This document shows positions 26,411-33,908 of a DNA stretch of 64,000 nt, in pieces. Under the pieces are notes generated by a model, which was given only the letters and a program-made list of their open reading frames with translations, was not told the origin of the DNA and made no database searches. The stretch is from CAJXSN01 sp947492235 (lineage in GTDB: Bacteria; Pseudomonadota; Alphaproteobacteria; Sphingomonadales; Sphingomonadaceae), in assembly GCF_042492175.1 (NCBI RefSeq), contig NZ_CP170453.1:806001-870000 (forward strand). Direction: 5' to 3'. Positions within the stretch are counted from its first letter, which is position 1. Each line of letters begins with the position of its first letter. The position numbers and the translations under genes were made by a program.

Positions 26411-26670
26411 ATGCCAAAGCATCACGATTACGACGCGCTCCCGTCCTTTCGAGCGGATTTCGAAACGGCGTAAGGGCTTCCCCAGCGAGACGCGCGTGAA
26501 GCGCTCTCGCAAGGGGCATCTGCGGACGATTAGAGGCGGAGAGATCGAGCTGGTCGAGAAACTCGGCCGCAACGATCCGTGCCCGTGCGGCTCGGGAAAG
26601 AGCTTTCAAGCGGTGCTGCCTGCAATCGGGCCGGTTCGACGGTGCCGAGCGGCAAGATTATTGGCGGTGA
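26411..26670 (+). pseudogene. Small SEC-C motif protein, disrupted by two +1 frameshifts
   Basis: A strong ribosome-binding site (AGGAGG, five bases before ATG 26411) starts MPKHHDYDALP in frame 2. The downstream SEC-C motif, GRNDPCPCGSGKSF, lies in frame 0, and its natural continuation, FKRCCLQSGRFDGAERQDYWR with a TGA at 26668-26670, lies in frame 1. Removing one C from the CCC near 26441 and one T from the TTT at 26604-26606 restores one 85-codon frame, and the span of 260 bases minus 2 is divisible by three. SEC-C motifs bind zinc through Cys-x-Cys...Cys-Cys (or Cys-His) and occur at the end of SecA and in small standalone proteins. Either a true pseudogene or homopolymer sequencing errors. 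Confidence 0.7.
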
Positions 26671-26686
26671 GTGGCTTCGCAGCCCC

Positions 26687-26725
26687 CTGACCTCTCCCGC
26701 AGGCGGGAGGGGTCGGGGGTGGGCC
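26687..26725 (+). repeat. Intergenic palindromic repeat, family C, copy 1
   Basis: Contains CTCTCCCGC-AG-GCGGGAGGGG followed by TCGGGGGTGGGCC. It matches, in the same orientation, the copy at 27298-27336 (CCCTCCCGC-CT-GCGGGAAGGG then CCGGGGGTGGGCC). It sits 16 bases after the SEC-C pseudogene stop. Confidence 0.65.
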
Positions 26726-26802
26726 AACTACGCGCAAGGTCTGTCTGTGATGGCATGAGTGGAGACAAATGCTGTGCACTGTCTGTACGGCGTCGACTCC
26801 GG

Positions 26803-27153
26803 CTAAATGAAGTAGTGGCGCTGGTAACCGCGCTCCAGCACTACCTCCTTCTTCTCCGCTTTCCACTTTTTCACCACCTGCGGGATTGGTGGCCATGCCG
26901 AGATTACCCGATCCCCGACGGCCATCACGAAAAATTCGTCATGCGTCCGGTTGAGCTTGAAAACGTAAATCGAGCCTTCGCGCGACTTGTCGACGAGATA
27001 GGCACGGCGGGACACGATCAGCTTATGGATGCGGGAGAATTCTCCGGGAGCAAGAACGATGCCGTAACGCTCAAACAACCGTTTGTGAAAATGCCAATGC
27101 TCGCGCCCAATGACCGCGTTCAGCCAGCGGTCGTCGAAATCGTCGTTCGCCAT
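26803..27153 (-). CDS. Hypothetical protein, 116 residues
   Basis: The ATG at 27153 gives MANDDFDDRWLNAVIGREHWHFHKRLFERYGIVLAPGEFSRIHKLIV, then IYVFKLNRTHDEFFVMAVGDRVISAWPP and a basic C-terminus (VVKKWKAEKKEVVLERGYQRHYFI). The open frame upstream of 27153 runs through repeat sequence and is not protein-like. No ribosome-binding site is evident. GC content appears lower than that of flanking core genes. The beta-strand pattern ending in VISAWPP is reminiscent of small RNase-toxin folds, but I cannot assign a family. It lies between two direct copies of a palindromic repeat. Confidence 0.6.
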   Translation of the reverse strand: MANDDFDDRWLNAVIGREHWHFHKRLFERYGIVLAPGEFSRIHKLIVSRRAYLVDKSREGSIYVFKLNRTHDEFFVMAVGDRVISAWPPIPQVVKKWKAEKKEVVLERGYQRHYFI

Positions 27154-27297
27154 GCTGCGACCGTATTTGCTTTGGCAACCGAAAGCGACTGGCAAATACT
27201 CGCGGAAGGGGGCGACAATGAACTGCTCTGCGGAACGCGCCGGTATTTGCGAACCGATGCGCGGAGGACGCGCCTGCCTGCAACGAAACGCCCTTCC

Positions 27298-27336
27298 TCC
27301 TCCCCTCCCGCCTGCGGGAAGGGCCGGGGGTGGGCC
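27298..27336 (+). repeat. Intergenic palindromic repeat, family C, copy 2
   Basis: Same unit and same orientation as 26687-26725, with compensating changes in the stem. It lies between the hypothetical gene at 26803-27153 and the stop of the DUF1294 gene at 27350, and its hairpin could serve as terminator for DUF1294. Confidence 0.65.
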
Positions 27337-27349
27337 GGAGCAAGTTATT

Positions 27350-27661
27350 TCACCCCAACCAAGGCACCAGATCAATCACCCCGCCCGCCTCCAGCGCCGC
27401 CGCAGCCAGCAGGCACGCCTGAAGCGCAGTGACGCCATGCAGCTCGCGGGTGAAGGACATTTTGCGCGTCTTGTGCCGGAAAATCGCGCGGCCCGCATAG
27501 GCCCCCGCAGTACCGCCAAACATCGCCAGCCCCAGCAAGTTCGCCTCACTGATGCGCCATGCCCGTGCCTCGGCCAGCATCTTGTCGAAGCCGAACGCAG
27601 CAAACGCGGCAAAGTTGATCGCGATCAGGTAATAGGCGAGATATTCGAGCATGGGCGGCAC
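27350..27661 (-). CDS. DUF1294 family small membrane protein
   Basis: A 103-residue protein: LEYLAYYLIAINFAAFAAFGFDKMLAEARAWRISEANLLGLAMFGGTAGAYAGRAIFRHKTRKMSFTREL is the DUF1294 pattern (FxxxGxDKxxA...RI.E..LL......GG..G...G...FRHKT.K..F). Two to three membrane segments. A Met at codon 4 (MLEYLAY) is an alternative start. Function unknown; in other proteins this domain is fused to cold-shock domains. Confidence 0.85.
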   Translation of the reverse strand: MPPMLEYLAYYLIAINFAAFAAFGFDKMLAEARAWRISEANLLGLAMFGGTAGAYAGRAIFRHKTRKMSFTRELHGVTALQACLLAAAALEAGGVIDLVPWLG

Positions 27662-27704
27662 ATGGTTGAACCTGTGACATGATTCTTATGGTCAGATCAT
27701 AACC

Positions 27705-27744
27705 GGTAATAGGCGGTAATAGGTGGTAATAGGTGGTAATAAGC
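27705..27744 (+). repeat. Tandem 10-bp repeat, four copies
   Basis: The unit GGTAATAGGT occurs about four times head to tail (third-position C in one copy, last copy GGTAATAAGC). It lies in the 125-bp spacer between the DUF1294 gene start and the AT-rich ATPase gene's end. It is too short and uniform for a CRISPR array; it might be an iteron-like binding site or a slippage-prone microsatellite. Confidence 0.8.
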
Positions 27745-27786
27745 GCCAACGCGCGCTGCCCCTGCCAGCTGTGCCGTCCTGAGCGA

Positions 27787-29043
27787 TCAGGATGGCTCAA
27801 GCGGAAGCCGCGAAGTGTGATCAATCTGCCGTCTGCCTTCAACCGACTTAATGGCGTTTATCCATGCCGCGAAGGAGCGTGTGGGCAATTTATAGAAGCC
27901 TTGCCTCGTGTTATCAGCAATCAAAATGTTGCGACTTTTTAGGGCGTTAAGAGCATTGGAGACCGTAGTTGAGCTCTCTCCTGATAGGTTAATTATCTGT
28001 TTTCTGGAAAGCCATTGATCCCCAAATTCTGACATTGAATTTAGAATGTTCCGATATCGTTCCGATGAGATTTTGCCAAAATATAAATCATCAAAATACT
28101 TGGTGCCAAGCTGTGCAATGGCACCACCATCTTGGTACGCCCCGTCAACAACATCAGCAGCATCAATGGTATCGTCAACGTCGGATTCAAAAGCACAATA
28201 GGCGAATTGTTGAATGAAGTGCGGGTAGCCCTCGGATAACTCGGCCAAGAGAACCAAGCCATCATCAGTGATAACGGTTTCTACGTTATTTTTATCATTG
28301 GCCTCAGCCAAACCCCGCTTCACAACCTCCATCCGTTCGTCAGATCCAAGCGGAGCGAGATTTAAGAGATTGAAAATTCGCGCTGCCGAAGGATGGCTCG
28401 ACCGAATACGATCAAGCAGAATCGGAAGGCCCGCCAATCCAAAAAGCACTTTGTTGCAGCCAATACGCGACAACCGCTCGGTAAAGTATTTAAGAAACTC
28501 CCCGAGACCTGCGTCGGCGCTTGGCGCATCCGCCTCATCGATAGCAATGAAGATGCCGTCATACCCAGAATGCTTACAAAATTCTGCCATTTGGTCCGCC
28601 AGAGAGTCGCGGGCGCTCTCAGGCTCAGGGGCGACATCCGACTTATGATAGCGGACACCTAAAACTTCCCAATTTGACAAGAAATCCCAAACTGATTTTG
28701 CAATCTCAACATTTGCGCTAATACGCTGCAGTTCTGACTTAAACTGCCTTGCAATAGCGCGTACAATTTCAATTTGACTTCCAACATTGCCAAGCTCAAC
28801 CGGCACAACCAAAAGGTTGAATTTCTGATCTTCAAGTAGGTTTACTTCACTACTGGCAATCCGCGAAACGAGCATTAGCAGAGAAGATTTACCAATGCCT
28901 CGCTCGCCCGAAATAATAAAATGAATCGGATTGCCGTGCTTTGCCTGAAACAAAGACTTCTCGACCGCTGCAATTTCGTCAAGCCGCCCGGTGAACATGC
29001 CCGGCGCAACGATACGATTTGGCTGATACGGATTATATTTCAC
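27787..29043 (-). CDS. AAA+/STAND-type ATPase with C-terminal winged helix, AT-rich
   Basis: A 418-residue cytoplasmic ATPase. It starts MKYNPYQPNRIVAPGMFTGRLDEI, an ORC/STAND-like opening that places a conserved GR..E before the P-loop GERGIGKSS (near residue 50); Walker B is IFIAIDEAD (near residue 170), with FGLAGLP as a sensor-like segment. Residues about 350-410 (SRKQIINLSGESSTTVSNALNALKSRNILI) form a winged helix. Base composition is clearly lower in GC than in neighbours: 24 G/C of 60 in the line 28801-28860 by hand count. This suggests horizontal acquisition. No partner gene is adjacent. Similar lone ATPases occur in defence islands, but no effector domain is visible here. Confidence 0.82.
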   Translation of the reverse strand: MKYNPYQPNRIVAPGMFTGRLDEIAAVEKSLFQAKHGNPIHFIISGERGIGKSSLLMLVSRIASSEVNLLEDQKFNLLVVPVELGNVGSQIEIVRAIARQFKSELQRISANVEIAKSVWDFLSNWEVLGVRYHKSDVAPEPESARDSLADQMAEFCKHSGYDGIFIAIDEADAPSADAGLGEFLKYFTERLSRIGCNKVLFGLAGLPILLDRIRSSHPSAARIFNLLNLAPLGSDERMEVVKRGLAEANDKNNVETVITDDGLVLLAELSEGYPHFIQQFAYCAFESDVDDTIDAADVVDGAYQDGGAIAQLGTKYFDDLYFGKISSERYRNILNSMSEFGDQWLSRKQIINLSGESSTTVSNALNALKSRNILIADNTRQGFYKLPTRSFAAWINAIKSVEGRRQIDHTSRLPLEPS

Positions 29044-29078
29044 TGATAATCATTAGCGCCAAAAGCGCCAGCCTTCAA

Positions 29079-30152
29079 TCACTCCGCCGCCACACTCCCT
29101 GACGCCTCACCCGCATCGCCAAACAGCCCCGGACCATCATCCGCAGCCTCGTCCTCGGCGTTTGCAGCTTTGCCCGCACCAGCGCGTTTGTCGAAGGTGC
29201 TCCACACGTCCTGCCAGTTGCCCTTCGTGGCGCCCTTGGAATATTCGGTTGCGCGCTGTTCGAAGAAGTTGGCGTGCTCCACGCCGTTCAGCAGCGGGGC
29301 GAGCCAGGGCAGCGGGTGTTCGTCGACCATGTAGATCGGCTGCAGGCCCAACTGGCCCAGACGCCAGTCGGCGATGTAGCGGATGTATTTCTTGATTTCC
29401 TTCGGCGTCATCCCGCTCACTGGGCCCATTTCGAACGCCAGATCGATGAAGTTGTCCTCCAGCCGGACAGACTTCTGGCAGATGTCGATGATGTTTTCCT
29501 TCACCTGCTTGGTGTAGCAATCCCGCTCGCGCACGAATTCGTGGAACAGCTTGATGATGCCTTCGCAATGCAAGGACTCATCGCGGACTGACCAGCTGAC
29601 GATCTGGCCCATGCCTTTCATTTTGTTGAAGCGCGGGAAGTTCATCAGCATGGCGAAGCTGGCGAACAGCTGCATGCCTTCGGTAAAGGCGCCGAACACG
29701 GCCAGTGTGCAGGCGATGTCTTCGTCGCTGTCGACGCCAAATTGCTGCAGGAAGTCATGCTTGTCCTTCATTTCCTCATATTCGAGGAAGGCGCTGTATT
29801 CGCTTTCGGGCATGCCGATCGTGTCGAGCAGGTGGCTGTAGGCCGCGATATGCACCGTCTCCATATTGGAAAAGGCGGTGAGCATCATCTTGATCTCGGT
29901 CGGCTTGAACACGCGGCCATATTTGTCGTGATAGCAATCCTGCACCTCGACATCGGCCTGGGTGAAGAAGCGGAAGATCTGCGTGAGCAGATTGCGCTCG
30001 TGCTCGGAGATTTTCTGCGCCCAGTCGCGGCAATCCTCGCCCAAAGGCACTTCCTCGGGCATCCAGTGGATCTGCTGCTGCAGTTTCCAGAAATCATACG
30101 CCCACGGATATTCGAACGGCTTGTAGGTCTTGCGGGCTTCGAGCAACGACAT
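29079..30152 (-). CDS. nrdB: Ribonucleoside-diphosphate reductase subunit beta
   Basis: A 357-residue R2 subunit of class I ribonucleotide reductase, which holds the di-iron centre and the radical for deoxynucleotide synthesis. It begins MSLLEARKTYKPFEYPWAYDFWKLQQQIHWMPEEVPLGEDCRDW. FSNMETVHIAAYSHLLDTIG contains Glu and His iron ligands and the likely radical Tyr; ESLHCEGIIKLFHEFV is the second ligand pair. The last 30 residues are Ala/Glu/Asp rich and include the R1-binding tail. The partner nrdA lies 4.3 kb away on the same strand, not in one operon. An inverted repeat of two GANTC sites is in its upstream region. Confidence 0.96.
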   Translation of the reverse strand: MSLLEARKTYKPFEYPWAYDFWKLQQQIHWMPEEVPLGEDCRDWAQKISEHERNLLTQIFRFFTQADVEVQDCYHDKYGRVFKPTEIKMMLTAFSNMETVHIAAYSHLLDTIGMPESEYSAFLEYEEMKDKHDFLQQFGVDSDEDIACTLAVFGAFTEGMQLFASFAMLMNFPRFNKMKGMGQIVSWSVRDESLHCEGIIKLFHEFVRERDCYTKQVKENIIDICQKSVRLEDNFIDLAFEMGPVSGMTPKEIKKYIRYIADWRLGQLGLQPIYMVDEHPLPWLAPLLNGVEHANFFEQRATEYSKGATKGNWQDVWSTFDKRAGAGKAANAEDEAADDGPGLFGDAGEASGSVAAE

Positions 30153-30197
30153 GTGGTGTCTCCGTGGGTTTGAATGCGTCTTATGTTGGGGTTTACA

Positions 30198-30215
30198 GAA
30201 TCACATGGGTGATTC
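30198..30215. promoter_or_regulatory. Perfect palindrome GAATCAC-ATGG-GTGATTC upstream of nrdB
   Basis: A 7-bp perfect inverted repeat with a 4-base spacer, 46 bases upstream of the nrdB start codon. Both arms carry a GANTC site (GAATC, GATTC), the target of the cell-cycle DNA methyltransferase CcrM in Alphaproteobacteria. It could be a regulator operator whose binding depends on methylation. No NrdR-box-like sequence was found nearby. Confidence 0.6.
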
Positions 30216-30376
30216 GATAGCAACCCTGCCCAATGGTTCGGGGATAAGCTGTGGGGCCTTTCCCGCCTATCTGTATCGGCGCGTCGTCGGGCGCTCACCC
30301 TAGACCAGAAGAGGTAGGAACGAGCGCCGGTGGGCATCCATTGGTTAGGCATACACCCTAACACAAAGGAGCCATC

Positions 30377-30514
30377 ATGGCACACGATCAACGCGATATT
30401 ACGCTGAGGCCCTCCACCACCAGCATCGAGCCGACCCGCACCGGCCCGAAGACCGAGCAGCTGCGCCGCGAGCAGGAAGAAGAGCGCGCCGAAGAGCAGT
30501 CGGAAGGCGCTTGA
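30377..30514 (+). CDS. Small charged protein, 45 residues
   Basis: AAAGGAG lies six bases before the ATG at 30377 and the frame ends at TGA 30512-30514. The product, MAHDQRDITLRPSTTSIEPT followed by a Glu/Arg-rich helix (EQLRREQEEERAEEQSEGA), is hydrophilic and probably a single charged helix. It is in the nrdB-DUF2171 intergenic region, oriented away from nrdB. Good translation signal and codon use support a real gene; function unknown. Confidence 0.6.
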   Translation: MAHDQRDITLRPSTTSIEPTRTGPKTEQLRREQEEERAEEQSEGA

Positions 30515-30637
30515 GCGGCCTGCGATTTGTGAGCCGTGCCTCAGCTGCGACGAGGCGAGGAACGGCATCGGGGGTCACCCGTTAGTAAGGTATAACCCAT
30601 TCAAAACGGGGTGGAAAAACCGCCCGGAAAGATAATT

Positions 30638-30880
30638 ATGTTTGAGAAGATTCGCATTAAAGAACACATGGAAGTCGTCAATTCGGAAGGTCTGCATGTC
30701 GGGACAGTCGACGCGCTTCAGGACGACAAGATCAAGCTGACGAAGTCGGACAGCATGGATGACATGCACCACTTCCTGATGATCGACGATGTCGAGGAAA
30801 TCACGGACAACCGCGTGGTCCTGACCAAGGATGCGCGCATCCCGACCGGCCTTGGAAACAAAGCCGAGATGGCATCGTAA
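30638..30880 (+). CDS. DUF2171 domain protein
   Basis: An 80-residue protein from ATG 30638 with GGAAAG upstream. The sequence FEKIRIKEHMEVVNSEGLHVGTVDALQDDKIKLTKSDSMDDMHHFLMIDDVEEI is the DUF2171 pattern (IKEHMEV...G...GTVD....D.IKL...D....HH...). The fold is PRC-barrel-like. Such proteins are frequent in sphingomonads, sometimes linked to general stress response, but no biochemical role is known. Confidence 0.85.
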   Translation: MFEKIRIKEHMEVVNSEGLHVGTVDALQDDKIKLTKSDSMDDMHHFLMIDDVEEITDNRVVLTKDARIPTGLGNKAEMAS

Positions 30881-31025
30881 CCCACGCACAAGTTTCTGCT
30901 GACCCGTGAGGGTGGCAGCAATAGGAGCCCGGCGCTCGCAAAAGCCTCAAGGAGGCTATGCGAGGCCGGGCTTCGCACTTCTGGGCCGCTTTGCTATCCT
31001 CCTTGCGGGAGCGAAGGAGCGCGCG

Positions 31026-31319
31026 GTGGCAAAGGACATCATCGAGGTCGAGAACGTCAATCACCCGAGGCACGTCACGCGCGTGAATGCGGCGAAATAT
31101 GCCTCGGCCAAGGCGGCTATGCTGGCCGTAATGCCCGCCGCCGCGCCGGGCCTGACGCAAAGCGAAACGCGCGAGGCGATGGTCCCGCATCTCGACCCCG
31201 CACTGTTCCCCGAAGGCAAGACCAGCGGTTGGTGGGCGAAGACCGTCCAGCTCGATCTGGAAGCGAAGGGCGTGGTTGTGCGCGAGAACAGCAAACCGCT
31301 TCGATGGCATCGGGCATGA
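31026..31319 (+). CDS. Conserved small protein (DUF6958-like)
   Basis: A 97-residue protein. The GTG at 31026 is preferred to earlier in-frame ATGs because AAGGAG lies six bases upstream and the peptide MAKDIIEVENVNHPRHVTRVNAAKYASAKAAMLAV then begins with the conserved part. LTQSETREAMVPHLDPALFPEGKTSGWWAKTVQLDLEAKGVVVRE.SKPLRWHR resembles a compact winged-helix-like domain. I recall this as a conserved alphaproteobacterial family of unknown function; the DUF number is from memory and uncertain. Confidence 0.7.
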   Translation: MAKDIIEVENVNHPRHVTRVNAAKYASAKAAMLAVMPAAAPGLTQSETREAMVPHLDPALFPEGKTSGWWAKTVQLDLEAKGVVVRENSKPLRWHRA

Positions 31320-31364
31320 CGGACTGACGCGCTGGGTCGCCCCTAGGTCGCCCCTACGTCACCC

Positions 31365-32723
31365 CTAAGTTAGCATCGCCAGCGCAATCGTTGCGGCGGT
31401 GGCGATCATCGGGATGACTACAGTGACCACGCCGACATCCTTGTAGGCCTGTTTGTGCGTCAGACCGGTGATGGTCAGCATGGCGATCACGGCTCCACAG
31501 TGGGGGAGCGAGTCCAGCCCGCCCGCCGCCATTGCGACCAGCCGGTGCAGTTCTTCGGGGGCTATGCCCAGCGCCAGGTAGGGCTCGGCCAGCGTCGCCA
31601 TGAAAATCTGCAATCCGCCAGAAGACGATCCGGTGATGCCCGACACCGCGCTGGCGGCCGCAAACATCGACACGAGCGGCGGCAAGTCCAGCCCCAGGAC
31701 CGTTTGCGTGAACAGCGCGAACCCGCCCGTCTGCGCGACGACACCGCCAAATCCGATCACCGCAGAGGTCGCCATGAGCGGCATAATCGCATCCTGCGTT
31801 CCCTCGCCCAGCGCCCGCATCGGCGCGCGGCGGACGGCGGGAAACAGCGCCAACGCAACGATGCTCGCCAGCAGCAGAGCGATGGAAGGCCACAGCACTG
31901 GCTGCGCGGCAGCAAATTCCAGCAGGGCCACGCCCTCCCCCACGCCAGCCAGCGCGAGCAGGCGAGGGGCAAGAATGGTGCCGATCACCAGCAGCAGCGG
32001 GATGAGCGCCAGCCACCATTTGGGCATGTCCTGCGCAATCGCCTCCAGATCGGGGATCACATCGCGCGGTCCGGGTTCAAACCCCTCGCCCGCCGCCTGC
32101 GCCATGCGCCTCTCGCGCTCCAGATAGACCATGCCGAGGCCGAACATCAGCGCCCCGCCAAACAGGCCCAGCCCGGCAGAGGCGAACAGATCGGTGCCCA
32201 GCGTCAGCGTGGGAATGACATTGTGGATCGACGGCGTACCGGGCAGCGCGGTGAGGGTGAACGTCCCCGCCCCCAGCGCCGCCGCGCCGCAGAACAGGCG
32301 CTTGGGAATATCGGCCTCTTTGAGCAGTCGCAGGCCGAGCGGGTACATGGCGAAGATCACCACGAACACCACCACCCCGCCATATGTCAGCAGCGCGCAG
32401 GACAGCACCGTGATCCACAGCGCCCGGTGCGCGCCCAAAGCACGGACTAGCGCCATCGCGATGGCGGTGGCGGCATGGCTTTCCCCCATGATCCGCCCGA
32501 ACATCGCGCCCGCTGCGAACAGCATGAAGAAGCGCCCCGCGAAAGTGAACGCACCCAGATTGCCGAACGTGTAGCTGTCCGTCAGGCTCTCCGCCAATGG
32601 CAGCGAATTGGTGACGATCACCACCAGCGAGCAGATCACGGATGCGAAGATGATATTCACATCGCGCAGCGCCAGCCAGATCAGCAGGCCAAGGCCCGCC
32701 AGCAATCCCATTATACCAAGCAT
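31365..32723 (-). CDS. GntP-like permease (gluconate/organic acid H+ symporter family)
   Basis: A 452-residue inner-membrane carrier. The ATG at 32723 follows GGGGGAGG at a good distance. About twelve hydrophobic segments are visible, with GntP-family blocks FGNLGAFTFAGRFFMLFAAGAMFGRIMGESHAATAIA, GTFTLTALPGTPSIHNVIP and SGITGSSSGGLQIFMATLAEPYLALGI..EELHRLVAMAAGGLDSLPHCGAVI. The last resembles the transporter active region (SG..GSS.GGL). The substrate could be gluconate or a short hydroxy acid such as 3-hydroxybutyrate; no catabolic gene is adjacent to decide. Confidence 0.85.
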   Translation of the reverse strand: MLGIMGLLAGLGLLIWLALRDVNIIFASVICSLVVIVTNSLPLAESLTDSYTFGNLGAFTFAGRFFMLFAAGAMFGRIMGESHAATAIAMALVRALGAHRALWITVLSCALLTYGGVVVFVVIFAMYPLGLRLLKEADIPKRLFCGAAALGAGTFTLTALPGTPSIHNVIPTLTLGTDLFASAGLGLFGGALMFGLGMVYLERERRMAQAAGEGFEPGPRDVIPDLEAIAQDMPKWWLALIPLLLVIGTILAPRLLALAGVGEGVALLEFAAAQPVLWPSIALLLASIVALALFPAVRRAPMRALGEGTQDAIMPLMATSAVIGFGGVVAQTGGFALFTQTVLGLDLPPLVSMFAAASAVSGITGSSSGGLQIFMATLAEPYLALGIAPEELHRLVAMAAGGLDSLPHCGAVIAMLTITGLTHKQAYKDVGVVTVVIPMIATAATIALAMLT

Positions 32724-32861
32724 GAAAGGCCTCCCCCTTGCCCTCATCTACACCACAGCTCTGCAGCGTTGGAAAGCCGCAAGGTCGCAAACGCGGGAAG
32801 AGCCGGGCGAAGACGCGCGTGCCGATGAGAGAATGCCGAGAAGGTTCGCCGTCTGCTTGCC

Positions 32862-33401
32862 CTACGGTGCCAACCACCAGAACAGCCCGAGAATCAGCAG
32901 GATTGCGCCTACTGCCAAGGCCCCATGGATCGCTTCGGTCGGGGCTTCGGCAAAGCGCCCGCTCCCATCCGATATCAGCGCATCTTCGGCGGGATCGTTG
33001 AGCCTCTTCCAGAGCGTAACAATCCCTACCGCCCCCATGAAAGCGAAGAAACTGATCATAACCACGTCGTGGCCGTCCGGCTGATAGCCCAAATCAAGCA
33101 ACGCCCAGAATGCAGCGATGCCAATCGCGAGCGGCGCGAACTGAAAGGCAAATTCGCCCAATCGTTCGACAGAAATCACGGGAGGATGTTCGGTCTCGTC
33201 AATGCGCCAGAGATGTTCACGCTCTTCTTCCAGCGACATCTCGGGATTTCGGGCAAGGGCACGCTTGTGTCGCCAGATGTTAAAGCTCCGCCGAAGTTTC
33301 AGAAAACCACCAATGGCCGCCGCCCCGCCAAGGCCGTAGGCGACCGGGTAAAAGTAGCTGGCCAGAAGTTCAGCAATTTCCGGCGGAATAGACATAGACA
33401 A
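32862..33401 (-). CDS. Hypothetical integral membrane protein
   Basis: A 179-residue protein with four likely membrane segments (YFYPVAYGLGGAAAIGGFLKL, FAPLAIGIAAFWALLDLGY, VVMISFFAFMGAVGIVTLW, GALAVGAILLILGLFWWLAP) and a charged loop after the first (RHKRALARNPEMSLEEEREHLWRIDETEHPP). No known family. A second Met at codon 3 is an equally good start. It is 52 bases downstream of a small membrane gene on the same strand. Confidence 0.6.
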   Translation of the reverse strand: MSMSIPPEIAELLASYFYPVAYGLGGAAAIGGFLKLRRSFNIWRHKRALARNPEMSLEEEREHLWRIDETEHPPVISVERLGEFAFQFAPLAIGIAAFWALLDLGYQPDGHDVVMISFFAFMGAVGIVTLWKRLNDPAEDALISDGSGRFAEAPTEAIHGALAVGAILLILGLFWWLAP

Positions 33402-33454
33402 TCCGGCGATGGTGAGGTGCCCCGCTTATCCGGGCCGCAAAGACGCCGCGCAAG

Positions 33455-33628
33455 TCAAATGAACAAATCAACCACCGGCCAGATCAGGAACGCCGCCAGC
33501 GCTGCCATCGCCGCTGCAAAGCCGCGCCCCATCGTGCGCCGCCGGCGACCGATACCGCTCCAGAACACGAACGCTCCGATCAGCAGCAGCACCGTGCCGC
33601 CCAGGCGAAAGATCAATTCGGCGGTCAT
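33455..33628 (-). CDS. Small membrane protein, 57 residues
   Basis: From the ATG at 33628 the peptide is MTAELIFRLGGTVLLLIGAFVFWSGIGRRRRTMGRGFAAAMAALAAFLIWPVVDLFI: two hydrophobic helices around a basic turn (GRRRR), which by the positive-inside rule faces the cytoplasm. The longer open frame upstream overlaps another gene. It starts 13 bases after the stop of the preceding lipoprotein gene, so probably co-transcribed. Confidence 0.6.
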   Translation of the reverse strand: MTAELIFRLGGTVLLLIGAFVFWSGIGRRRRTMGRGFAAAMAALAAFLIWPVVDLFI

Positions 33629-33641
33629 GCGATGAGGCTGC

Positions 33642-33908
33642 TCAAGCGCGCTTCTTGGAACCGAAGAACGATCCACCGCCCAGCACGGTGATGCCGACGA
33701 AGAAGCCGAAATCATACCAGCCTCCGCGATTGGGCACGGCGTAGACCGCAATGTCCGGATTGAAGAGCGATCCGATGAAGGACCACGGGAAGATAAACCC
33801 GTGCCACAGCCCCCACCAGAAGCCGGGCGAGCCCGCCTCACGCACGACGCCAGCGTCGATTTGCGATGCGCAGGCGGAGAGGAGGATTGTGGCAGCGGCC
33901 ATGCCCAT
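33642..33908 (-). CDS. Small putative lipoprotein with membrane segments
   Basis: Start at ATG 33908 or 33902 (MAAATILLSACASQ, lipobox LLSAC). The mature part, GFWWGLWHGFIFPWSFIGSLFNPDIAVYAVPNRGGWYDFGFFVGITVLGGGSFFGSKKRA, is Trp/Phe/Gly rich and conserved-looking. I have seen similar short proteins in many Proteobacteria but know no function. The 5' end of the gene, including its likely ribosome-binding sequence (GGGTGAGGGTGATG), falls inside the left repeat of the DUF559 cassette, so insertion of that cassette has rewritten its leader. Confidence 0.7.
   Translation of the reverse strand: MGMAAATILLSACASQIDAGVVREAGSPGFWWGLWHGFIFPWSFIGSLFNPDIAVYAVPNRGGWYDFGFFVGITVLGGGSFFGSKKRA

Noticed and set aside
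27705..27744. Possible CRISPR array
   Set aside because: The 10-bp units are contiguous with no spacers and no cas genes are present.
30153..30376. NrdR boxes upstream of nrdB
   Set aside because: No pair of ACAnnATATnnTGT-like sites was found; only the GANTC palindrome stands out.
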